A stretch of 29,960 nt of DNA from Thermoplasmata archaeon. Lineage in GTDB: Archaea; Thermoplasmatota; Thermoplasmata; Thermoplasmatales; Thermoplasmataceae. The translations under genes were made by a program, and so were the position numbers. The notes beneath the pieces were generated by a model. It saw only the letters and a list, made by a program, of their open reading frames with translations, was not told the origin of the DNA and searched no databases. Where the stretch lies: NCBI GenBank assembly GCA_021850505.1, contig JAJZLW010000044.1, positions 1-29,960 on the forward strand, in the 5' to 3' direction. This document shows positions 17,501 through 24,027 of the stretch, in pieces (the stretch's first letter is position 1; the number at the start of each line of letters is the position of its first letter).

Positions 17501-17720
17501 TCTTTCCTTGAATACGCCATTTGCCCTCTCTCTTAACAACAATCTCTATAACCAGTACTCCGGGCAAAACGCGGCAGTTGCACCTGCGGACTGGTCTTTC
17601 AGCGGCCTACCTTTCACTGTCACTCTCAATGGAAACATTCTTTCAATATCACTGAATTATTCTTTACAGGTTACATTCATATCTATTATTTCGTATAACA
17701 TTGGTTTATTGGGGGTATAG
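14529..17720 (+). CDS. Giant pilin-like surface protein B: seven-bladed YVTN-type propeller in a pilin-like scaffold
   Basis: This 1063-residue protein starts with a textbook archaeal pilin N-terminus: K-K-D-S-G/V-S-E-V-I-G, with predicted cleavage after G11 and a hydrophobic helix to about residue 36. The region after the helix ('QYIPLGIQGG', about 78-87) matches proteins A and C. Residues about 133-440 contain degenerate propeller-like strands ('YQPANTVYVAGY'). Residues about 545-852 form seven clear YVTN-type blades with the recurring pattern x-Y-x-P-x-x-N-x-(V/L)-Y-V, for example 'YDPVSNLVYFTDYN' and 'FDPANNLLYIANSETNNV'. The C-terminal 853-1063 is the beta-rich domain shared by A, B and C. 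It starts 8 bases after A, with a GGAG ribosome site. YVTN propellers are found in archaeal surface-layer proteins and serve binding rather than catalysis as far as is known; the ligand is not known. Confidence 0.8.
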   Translation: MKIPSNKKDSGVSEVIGAVLVFAIFISIFTTVSSYYIPSTQSSAETNYQSQSMAAMSDLNSAISSAQYASGSVINQYIPLGIQGGILSPSKQTSVTYSDSGLSGSLSYGIGESFSYVSQHPTSAILNKLLETFPRENFLSPDAAVYYQPANTVYVAGYSTQNIVEFKATSGTLTGYFYAGPNPKFIALDGNDLAVADNYTVTAINHATKNSCYYLPISIISTSTNSVIETIEVKNTNDVAFNVTALLVANNNIYVAYHYSSSGIVTNNLTEFQLQGGSYVRTANVNPGLIITSLIYDNNNGCIIGLEQPKTGFFPGNPSYLVINPNTLSSYSVSLDFSSFYKNYGYNYLDNSVSNSVLSYDSELNVAGKKPPEVVLNSAIVGSNEILYFTYNITNQSVIYSLGSTNLLYPSSGIAGSTFSSSAGTTPIVSDCQFYTNSSEKYIINPTSITQDTSMTTEMVLGSSASLYSSGSSSSPPSEDMVFNSVSSGTSFNITCSGTPVSKVAGNIVFAAKGIVSQPSYYITNSNQNIETAIILNSQPLVTGTQIIRDDFFNGPYSGVYDPVSNLVYFTDYNTGSVSIVSPITGALVGSVNLGSSSYPTNLTVNQNNGTVYVVESHQNTIALIKGTNLLSTIKLGNIFSSVTPYGISYNPSTNTVYVSAEESSSFVIFNISATGPTPVGTPTAGTPCGVFLDPATNESYALMKHSGSYYLYSINNVFAGQSLPGLTTKYPADATFDAYNGYLYVTNGGSSGFVYIYIPGSTPTSFSPYAKIPRLEVGSYPVGSVFDPANNLLYIANSETNNVTIIDATNNTYFSTIWIGSGPQLPLFDSENGYVYIPDFTFNKVSVIDGGFTILNGRVGIVQSENAKIGGSIYTTGQTSFISPVSFISEGGALIENFTNSNQTKVLSGLPLSILNSSGNIYLSYTSSYLTLPSGSSDATVSSLSPTDLKMQITSEVNNTYSRGSKFLISDVYGNQYPAEVTNVFLEYFNLSLNTPFALSLNNNLYNQYSGQNAAVAPADWSFSGLPFTVTLNGNILSISLNYSLQVTFISIISYNIGLLGV
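17711..17716 (+). promoter_or_regulatory. G-rich ribosome-binding site (GGGGGT) deciding the TTG start of protein C
   Basis: GGGGGT ends 7 nt before the TTG at 17724 and lies within the last codons of protein B. No ATG or GTG in frame preserves the pilin signal, so TTG is the most likely start. Confidence 0.5.
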
Positions 17721-17723
17721 GAA

Positions 17724-19748
17724 TTGAAGATTGTTAATGATAGAAAGAAGAAAGACAATGCCGTTGCCGAGATCATAGGATACATTCTTGTATTTGCCCT
17801 TGTTGTTGTTACAGTTACGTCATTCATTGTTGTCTATGTTCCTGCTTCAAGTAATTCAAATCTGTATAATTACGAATCCAATTCTTTGTCAACTATTACA
17901 TCCATTCAGACTCATCTGTCAAACTCAGCTTTCCTAAATTCTTCTGCCTATTCCCGAAGTGTTCCCATGGGTATCAAGGGATCTTTCTTTGCACCTAATA
18001 CGCCAACTACGATTGGGTTACAATCTGATACGCCCAATTATTCAATGTCTTATGGGATTTCATTGAACATACAGTTGGAAGGCCACCAGAATAAGATCAG
18101 CAGCTCGGTTAACAAGGTGGTTGGCTCAATCCAGGTTGGAGATAATCCTGATGGCATAGTATATGATTCAACAAACGGCCTGCTTTATGTTATCAATTAT
18201 TATTCCGGCATTCCGGGTCAGGGCTCGATATCTGTACTTACAGGAGTAAGCGGAACACCAATTGCAACCATACAGCTAAATGCACATCCATATGCGATAG
18301 CTTACGATAGTTCGACACAGGAACTCCTGCTCACCCTTTATACTTCGAGTGGATCTGGTGAGTTAATGGCCATAAGCACAATTACTAATCAGGTTACGCA
18401 GACCCTTTCGGAAAATGGCTATATTTTTTATGATATTACCTACGATCAATCTACTGGCGCTGCGTTAGTCTCATTTTGCAATGAAATAACAGGAAGCGTT
18501 GGAATAAACGTATATAATGCGAGTAGCTTTATAAAAATTGATGGACCCTTAAACTATGCACTTACTTTTGGCACTATTCCATCAGCATTGACATATGATC
18601 CGTCAAATGGACTGATCTATGTTGCTGGTGGACAGCATATCTGGACTCTGAATGGCGTAACCTACCAACTTGTAGCGTACTATCAGCTAACCTCTCCTTG
18701 GAACATGGTTTTCGACTCAGCTAATGGAATGGTTTATTCGACTGCCAACTATGTTTCAGGGTTCGGGTATTATGCGCTTATACCATTAAGTGATGGTTTC
18801 CATACTACGTATGTTTATAACAGCACAACATCCAACTTAGTGCAGAAACTCAATGTAGGATACTGTCCAGACGCTATTCTTTATGATCCGGCTAACAGGT
18901 ATATTTATGTTTCCAGTTATAGCGGAACTGTTTCAGTTTTTGACGGAGTCAATGCCTCCAATACTCCTCTTATTACCACCCTTAATATTGGATATGGACT
19001 GGGGGCCGGTTTCAATTCAATGACTTATGATACTGCCACAGGTAATGTCTATCTTACTAATATTCAAACAGATTCCGTAAGTATAATCGAGGGAAACACA
19101 AATCTTTCTCATGGATGGAAGATAAAGAACTCAAAACTTGGACTGAACTGTGAGTTTAATGCATCCGGCTCACTTTCCTTGGGTGCCTCAAACGGATTTT
19201 CAAACAGCGACCAGATAACAATGCAGGATGGATCCGTTATCAACACTCAGAGTGGACAGCCTCCAACGGCCCAGACTATTCTGCCTTTTGAGTTCAATCT
19301 AACCAGCGGATACCTCGGCCTCAACATGAACATGGTAAACTTTGCTGGTAGTAGCAATGTCACCTTGTCCTCAGCTTCTGCAATTACTTTCGATGCACAA
19401 AGCCTCCAGTATGATTCAATGGCAGTTACCTCAGGAACGACAGTTTCACTAATCGGACCGAGTAACCAGAGCGTGACAGCAAACATACTGAGTATTCACT
19501 TATACAATTTTAGTTATACTTTTAGATCTCAAGACATTGGTCAATGGGATGATGTTTTTTATCACCAGTATGTTAACAGTTCTTCATCAGTTCAATATAT
19601 TAACTCGCTGACAAGCTGGAATTTTCCAACTCTCCCGATTTCGGCCATTATTTCGGGGAATTCTATTACGTTCAGTTTAACGAATACAATAACTGTCTAT
19701 TCTTTTCTCATTGACTATGCATCTTATGCGGTCTCTCTTTCGTCATGA
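17724..19748 (+). CDS. Pilin-like surface protein C: seven-bladed YVTN-type propeller in a pilin-like scaffold
   Basis: This 674-residue protein is the shortest of the three paralogues and shows the scaffold most clearly. A class III signal (K-K-D-N-A/V-A-E-I-I-G, cleavage after A13) and hydrophobic helix (about 14-38) are followed by the N-terminal ectodomain with 'VPMGIKGSFFAP'. One seven-bladed propeller occupies about 133-456 (blades near 'VYDSTNGLLYVINY', 'YDPSNGLIYVAGG', 'YDPANRYIYVSSY', 'YDTATGNVYLTN'). The shared C-terminal beta domain follows at 457-674. Only 3 bases separate it from gene B, so the two are co-transcribed and probably coupled. The start is TTG. An extracellular, membrane-anchored or pilus-incorporated binding protein is inferred. 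No enzymatic motif was seen. Confidence 0.8.
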   Translation: MKIVNDRKKKDNAVAEIIGYILVFALVVVTVTSFIVVYVPASSNSNLYNYESNSLSTITSIQTHLSNSAFLNSSAYSRSVPMGIKGSFFAPNTPTTIGLQSDTPNYSMSYGISLNIQLEGHQNKISSSVNKVVGSIQVGDNPDGIVYDSTNGLLYVINYYSGIPGQGSISVLTGVSGTPIATIQLNAHPYAIAYDSSTQELLLTLYTSSGSGELMAISTITNQVTQTLSENGYIFYDITYDQSTGAALVSFCNEITGSVGINVYNASSFIKIDGPLNYALTFGTIPSALTYDPSNGLIYVAGGQHIWTLNGVTYQLVAYYQLTSPWNMVFDSANGMVYSTANYVSGFGYYALIPLSDGFHTTYVYNSTTSNLVQKLNVGYCPDAILYDPANRYIYVSSYSGTVSVFDGVNASNTPLITTLNIGYGLGAGFNSMTYDTATGNVYLTNIQTDSVSIIEGNTNLSHGWKIKNSKLGLNCEFNASGSLSLGASNGFSNSDQITMQDGSVINTQSGQPPTAQTILPFEFNLTSGYLGLNMNMVNFAGSSNVTLSSASAITFDAQSLQYDSMAVTSGTTVSLIGPSNQSVTANILSIHLYNFSYTFRSQDIGQWDDVFYHQYVNSSSSVQYINSLTSWNFPTLPISAIISGNSITFSLTNTITVYSFLIDYASYAVSLSS

Positions 19749-19764
19749 ATTTCTTTTACACTGG

Positions 19765-19789
19765 GAATGTGAAAATTAATTTCACGTTC
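19765..19789 (+). terminator. 10-bp hairpin after the pilin-like operon
   Basis: GAATGTGAAA (19765-19774) pairs with TTTCACGTTC (19780-19789) around the loop ATTAA, with one G-T pair. It begins 16 nt after the operon stop and is followed by a T-rich stretch. It could end the operon transcript or protect its 3' end. As duplex DNA it is a near-palindrome about 95 bases before purB, so an operator is the alternative. Confidence 0.4.
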
Positions 19790-19840
19790 ATTTCTCAGAT
19801 TTATCTTGTAGAGATAAAAATGAAAATAGGTACTGAGAAA

Positions 19841-19848
19841 AAATATTA
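19841..19848 (+). promoter_or_regulatory. TATA box of purB
   Basis: AAATATTA is centred 26.5 nt before the GTG at 19871 and is preceded by a purine-rich GAGAAA that could be the TFB-recognition element. This predicts a leaderless message with a GTG start. Confidence 0.6.
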
Positions 19849-19870
19849 ACGCATCATAACAATACACATC

Positions 19871-21241
19871 GTGGAAATTTCTCCTATCGATTATCGTTAC
19901 GGCTATAAGGATGTTAAAGAAATTTTCAGCCAGGAATACCGATTGAAATGTATGCTTCTTGTTGAACATTCAGTACTTGAAGTAAAGCATGAAATGGGAA
20001 TGATTCCTGCCGACGTTCCGGGAGAACTTAAGAAACTAATAGATAATGACGTGGTAAAAGTATCTGAGATCCAGGGAGAAGAATCTGTAACGAAACATGA
20101 TATCATGGCCATGATCAATGTAGTGAACCGATATTCACCGCATGTTGCAGAATTTCTTCATTCAGGTATGACGTCAAACGACGTGAATGATACAGCGACC
20201 GCCCTGCAGCTGAAAGCGTTTTTTACCTTTTACATCCAGAGAATGTCAGACCTCATTGACTCGCTCAAGGTCATTGTCAAAAAAAATGAAAAAACTATAA
20301 TGCTTGGGAGGACCCATGGACAGCATGCGAGCCCGGTAACATTTGGTCTTAAGATGTCAGTCTATCTCATGGAGATGTGCAGGCATTCCGATCGTATAAG
20401 GGAATCATTAAACCGCATACTTGTAGGCAAGATCCGTGGACCTGTAGGTACCGGGGCAGGCCTTGGCGAACATGCGCTTGAGATCGAGGAGCAGGCTTTG
20501 AATATCCTTGGACTAAACGTGGAAGAGGCATCCACCCAGGTCACGGGAAGAGACAGGTTGATTGAGATGCTTTCTGTGTTTTCAAATATATCAGCAACTC
20601 TTGAGAGACTTGCGACCGAGATAAGGAATCTTCAAAGACCGGAAATAGGGGAGGTTTCAGAGGGTTTTGATAAGAAAACGCAGGTCGGATCCAGTTCAAT
20701 GCCAGCAAAGGAAAATCCGATAACGTCAGAGAATATCTGCAGCCTTGCGAGGCTTATTCGCGGTTTCGTAACACCGGAGATCGAGGGTTCTATACTCTGG
20801 CATGAAAGAGACCTGACGAACAGTGCACTTGAGAGGTTCACGATACCATATTCATGTATCCTTACGGATTACATAACCGGCAAGATGAATGATGTTTTAA
20901 GGAACCTTGTGATAGACAGAAAGAGGATGAAGCGTAATTTACTCAGGGATCCATTCTCAATGTCAGAATCTCTTGTCATTGCGTTAACAGGGAAGAAGGT
21001 ACCGAGGAATGAATCTCATGAAATCGTGAGAAAAGCTTCGATGGCATCTGCAAAGCCCGGTGATCTTTCTGGAAATATAGAGAAGTTTTCAGGTGGTAAA
21101 ATTTCATCAAACGAAATTGAGATTGCCCTGAATCCATTCAATTTCCTCGGATCCGCAGGAAAAATATGCCAGACTTCTATCAAAAGAGCTAACAAATCCA
21201 TCCGGCTTCTTAGGAGATTGAGGGAGGAAATTCTCTCATGA
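19871..21241 (+). CDS. purB: Adenylosuccinate lyase
   Basis: This 456-residue enzyme belongs to the fumarase/aspartase superfamily. It removes fumarate from SAICAR and from adenylosuccinate, so it acts twice in purine nucleotide synthesis. All three conserved regions are visible: 'TSNDVNDTA' from T101, 'GRTHGQHASPVTFG' with H149 (substrate-binding) and H152, and the signature loop 'GSSSMPAKENP' at 273-283 holding the catalytic serine. Length matches the family. It begins after its own TATA box, downstream of the surface operon, and its stop overlaps the next gene by ATGA (21238-21241). No other purine genes are in the window. The only doubt is the start: GTG at 19871 is favoured by the TATA spacing and by the conserved 'ISPIDYRYG' that follows it. 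Confidence 0.95.
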   Translation: MEISPIDYRYGYKDVKEIFSQEYRLKCMLLVEHSVLEVKHEMGMIPADVPGELKKLIDNDVVKVSEIQGEESVTKHDIMAMINVVNRYSPHVAEFLHSGMTSNDVNDTATALQLKAFFTFYIQRMSDLIDSLKVIVKKNEKTIMLGRTHGQHASPVTFGLKMSVYLMEMCRHSDRIRESLNRILVGKIRGPVGTGAGLGEHALEIEEQALNILGLNVEEASTQVTGRDRLIEMLSVFSNISATLERLATEIRNLQRPEIGEVSEGFDKKTQVGSSSMPAKENPITSENICSLARLIRGFVTPEIEGSILWHERDLTNSALERFTIPYSCILTDYITGKMNDVLRNLVIDRKRMKRNLLRDPFSMSESLVIALTGKKVPRNESHEIVRKASMASAKPGDLSGNIEKFSGGKISSNEIEIALNPFNFLGSAGKICQTSIKRANKSIRLLRRLREEILS

Positions 21242-21822
21242 CTGTGCTCCAGACGGATATTGACCTGAAGGAATCGATACTTCAGATCCTCGCGGTACGC
21301 GAAAACACGATTTCCGGAATACATGTAAAGCTAAAGGAAATGGGAATCGATACACACAGACTGGTGCTGACAGGTTATCTCAGAGCCATGAAAGATATGG
21401 AGATTCTGGTTGAAAAGGAAATAAAGCCATCAAAGCTATATTTTATCAGTGAAAAAACAAGTTCTGACATATACAATATTGTGGGAAAAGTATCACAGTC
21501 AATTAACGAAGAATCCAGCCCCGAAATTGCTCTGTCTATTCTTTTCACCCTGTTCAAGCGACCGATATTTATGAGGGAGATAGAAAGATGCGGCCTCCTA
21601 ACACCCCGTCGATATACTAAGGTAATGCCTTCAGACCGTCTTAAGTATATTGAAAAACTCACAAGAGCAGGTGTCTCGATACCATCTAACAGCATCATGA
21701 TAGAACCGGAAAGCGATTCTTCGAGAATATCAGATGATATATTACTTCGGGTTCTTAATGAGGCATTCAATCTGAAAAGATATTCCAGGGAATACGACAG
21801 ATCACCACAGCAGACCCTTTAA
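21238..21822 (+). CDS. Uncharacterised protein coupled to purB, putative winged-helix N-terminus
   Basis: I do not recognise a named family for this 194-residue protein. Residues about 8-70 look like a winged helix-turn-helix: helix 'LKESILQILAV', helix 'SGIHVKLKEMG', a recognition-type helix near 'HRLVLTGYLRAM', then a basic wing 'VEKEIKPSKLYFI'. The second half is alpha-helical and basic, with 'LFTLFKRPIFMREIERCGLL' and 'TPRRYTKVMPSDRLKYIEKL', and ends in a polar tail. No cysteine cluster or enzyme motif is present. Its ATG overlaps the purB stop by four bases, so it is translated from the purB message. A DNA- or RNA-binding role, perhaps as a regulator, is inferred from the fold guess and is not established. 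Confidence 0.75.
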   Translation: MTVLQTDIDLKESILQILAVRENTISGIHVKLKEMGIDTHRLVLTGYLRAMKDMEILVEKEIKPSKLYFISEKTSSDIYNIVGKVSQSINEESSPEIALSILFTLFKRPIFMREIERCGLLTPRRYTKVMPSDRLKYIEKLTRAGVSIPSNSIMIEPESDSSRISDDILLRVLNEAFNLKRYSREYDRSPQQTL

Positions 21823-21898
21823 TTTCCAGTACGTGTTCTTTATCGGTCAAATTGGGTCTGTTATTGGCAGATGATAGCCTTATTATCCCGCGGAAATG

Positions 21899-21906
21899 TT
21901 TTATAA
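21899..21906 (+). promoter_or_regulatory. TATA box of acs
   Basis: TTTTATAA is centred 26.5 nt before the ATG at 21929. It lies inside the coding stretch that would result from the upstream ATG at 21896, which argues that the shorter start is the real one and that the mRNA is leaderless. Confidence 0.65.
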
Positions 21907-21928
21907 TGTTCTTTTCATAAACCGCTAT

Positions 21929-23878
21929 ATGTCAAAAAAATACGAAAACAGGGAAGTTCTGCCAACTGAGGAACGGTATCATACTGGAATAGCCTCATTC
22001 GAGAACATTTATAGGGAATCGATCAACAATCCCGATGAATTCTGGTCAAAGGCTGCTTCCGTTGTTGACTGGACGAGACCATGGGATAAGGTACTTGATG
22101 ATACTGATCTGCCATTTTACAGGTGGTTTGTCAACGGCAAACTTAATATTTCGTATAACGCAGTCGACAGGCACGTCATCTCACACAAGAGGAACCAGGC
22201 AGCTTATATGTGGATAGGCGAAAATGGTGAGGAAAAAATAATCACGTATGATGGTTTATACAGAAGGGTCAATAACCTTGCTTCGGCTCTGCTGAACCTT
22301 GGAATAGAAAAAGGGGACAGGATTCTGATTTATTTACCCATGATACTTGAAGCCCCTGTTGCGATGCTGGCGGCTGCAAGAATCGGCGCTGCATTCACAT
22401 TTGTCTTTGCAGGTTTTGGTGCGTCAGCTGTTGCGGAAAGAATTGAGGACGCGAAGGCAAAACTGGTAATAACTGCAGATGGAGGGCAGAGGAATGGAAA
22501 GACAGTTGAGCTCAAGAAGATCATTGACGAAGCCCTCGAACAGACCTCCACTGTAAAATCTGTGATCGTCGTGAAGAGGACTGGCCACAGTGTTCCAATG
22601 GAAGAGGGACGCGACATCTGGTATCATGAGGTTGTGGGCGATGGTATGACTTATGTAAGGCCGGTTGACATGGATTCGAATGATCCTCTTTATATCCTGT
22701 ATACTTCTGGAACAACAGGCAAGCCAAAGGGCGTTGTCCACGGAAGTGGAGGTTACTCCGTTTGGGTTGCTAATACGATGAAGTGGGCTTTCAACCCGGA
22801 TGAGGATGACAGGTGGTGGTGTGCTGCTGACATTGGCTGGGTCACAGGTCATAGTTATATCGTGTTTGCACCCCTGATTCTTGGCCTGACTTCAATAATG
22901 TATGAGGGTTCGATAACATATCCTGCTCCTGACAGGTTATGGGAAATAATCGAACGTTACAGGGTCAACATACTTTACACATCTCCGACAGCGATCAGGA
23001 CGCTGATGCGGTTCGGCGATAAATACCCAAAGATGCATGATCTTTCGACACTGAAGGTTCTCGGAACAGTGGGTGAACCGATAAACCCCTCAGCCTGGAA
23101 ATGGTATTATGAGAACATAGGCAATTCCAGATGCCCGATCATAGATACTTACTGGCAGACCGAGACCGGAGGCTTTGTCATATCTCCTGCGCTAGGGCTT
23201 GGACTTCCGCCCCTTAAACCGGGTTCTGCAACATTTCCAATGCCTGGGATCGATCCTGTAATCCTTGACGAGGAAGGCAATGAGGTCAGGACAGGAGAAA
23301 AGGGTTACATAGCATACAGGAAGCCATGGCCTGGCATGTTCCTGACCCTGAATAACGATCCGGAGAGATTCAAGAAGACATACTTTGAGAAATTCAAGGG
23401 CATGTACTACTGCGGAGATTATGCTGTAAAGGACAGCGAAGGGTATTACTGGTTGCTGGGAAGAGCTGACGAGGTACTTAAAGTATCAGGACATCGCCTG
23501 GGAACCATAGAGATAGAAGACGCATTGATTTCGTCGAAGGAGGTAGCTGAAGCAGCTGCCTTTGGAAAACCGGACGAGATAAAGGGTGAAAGCATAGTTG
23601 CCTTTGTTGTATTGAAGGATGAATTCAAGGCTGCCCTGGATATAGTATCGACCCTCCGCAAAAGAATAAGGGAAGAACTTGGGCCCATATATGTTCCGGA
23701 AGAGATACACATAGTTAATACGCTCCCAAAGACAAGAAGCGGTAAGATCATGAGGAGGGTCGTTAAGGCAGTATTTCTGGGGCAGCTTCCCGGTGATATC
23801 ACGACACTTGAAAGCTCAGCATCAGTGGAAGAGATCAAGGCAGCTATAGAAGATTTCAGGAAGGAGACCAGTAAGTGA
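21929..23878 (+). CDS. acs: Acetyl-CoA synthetase (AMP-forming)
   Basis: This 649-residue enzyme activates acetate (or a similar short acid such as propionate) with ATP to an acyl-AMP and then transfers it to CoA. The adenylate-forming motifs are present in order: the P-loop 'YTSGTTGKPKG' from Y258, 'DTYWQTETGG' (near 410), 'YYCGDYAVKDSEGYYWLLGRAD' with the hinge aspartate, 'KVSGHRLGTIEIE', and the C-terminal 'TRSGKIMRR' with catalytic K606, the residue known to be acetylated for control in many homologues. An N-terminal ACS-specific domain ('FWSKAASVVDWTRPWDKVL') favours acetyl/propionyl-CoA synthetase over other acyl-CoA ligases. An ATG at 21896 would add 11 residues but places the TATA box inside the gene, so 21929 is used. 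The gene stands alone; a T-rich gap follows. Confidence 0.93.
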   Translation: MSKKYENREVLPTEERYHTGIASFENIYRESINNPDEFWSKAASVVDWTRPWDKVLDDTDLPFYRWFVNGKLNISYNAVDRHVISHKRNQAAYMWIGENGEEKIITYDGLYRRVNNLASALLNLGIEKGDRILIYLPMILEAPVAMLAAARIGAAFTFVFAGFGASAVAERIEDAKAKLVITADGGQRNGKTVELKKIIDEALEQTSTVKSVIVVKRTGHSVPMEEGRDIWYHEVVGDGMTYVRPVDMDSNDPLYILYTSGTTGKPKGVVHGSGGYSVWVANTMKWAFNPDEDDRWWCAADIGWVTGHSYIVFAPLILGLTSIMYEGSITYPAPDRLWEIIERYRVNILYTSPTAIRTLMRFGDKYPKMHDLSTLKVLGTVGEPINPSAWKWYYENIGNSRCPIIDTYWQTETGGFVISPALGLGLPPLKPGSATFPMPGIDPVILDEEGNEVRTGEKGYIAYRKPWPGMFLTLNNDPERFKKTYFEKFKGMYYCGDYAVKDSEGYYWLLGRADEVLKVSGHRLGTIEIEDALISSKEVAEAAAFGKPDEIKGESIVAFVVLKDEFKAALDIVSTLRKRIREELGPIYVPEEIHIVNTLPKTRSGKIMRRVVKAVFLGQLPGDITTLESSASVEEIKAAIEDFRKETSK

Positions 23879-23998
23879 ACTGTCTATAAGGGTTTAAGGG
23901 TCTAATCCTTTTAGAAACAATTCTCACTTTTAATCTATCTTATTTCCTTATTCACTTTTGTTCCATAATTCAATATTAGCAGGATTTCCTAAGAAAAC

Positions 23999-24006
23999 GT
24001 TAAATC
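23999..24006 (+). promoter_or_regulatory. TATA-like element of the radical SAM gene
   Basis: GTTAAATC is centred 25.5 nt before the TTG at 24028. A stronger-looking TTTATAT at 24012-24018 lies only 13 nt before it, too close for a leaderless start there. Confidence 0.4.
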
Positions 24007-24027
24007 TCCTATTTATATGAACTGCCG

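Noticed and set aside
11509..19748. The three pilin-like genes as an archaellum or standard pilus operon
   Set aside because: No archaellin-sized gene, ATPase, platform protein or prepilin peptidase is present, and the proteins are five to ten times too long to be ordinary major pilins.
22330..22852. Minus-strand open frames inside acs
   Set aside because: They overlap a fully conserved adenylate-forming enzyme and show no motifs or start signals.
24012..24018. TTTATAT as the TATA box of the radical SAM gene
   Set aside because: It is only 13 nt from the TTG start; transcription from it would begin inside the gene with no usable in-frame start before the CxxC and cluster motifs.
23879..24027. 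Small RNA or hairpin gene between acs and the radical SAM gene
   Set aside because: Only a 4-bp stem (AAGG/CCTT) and T-rich sequence are visible; this is explained by transcript ending plus the next promoter.
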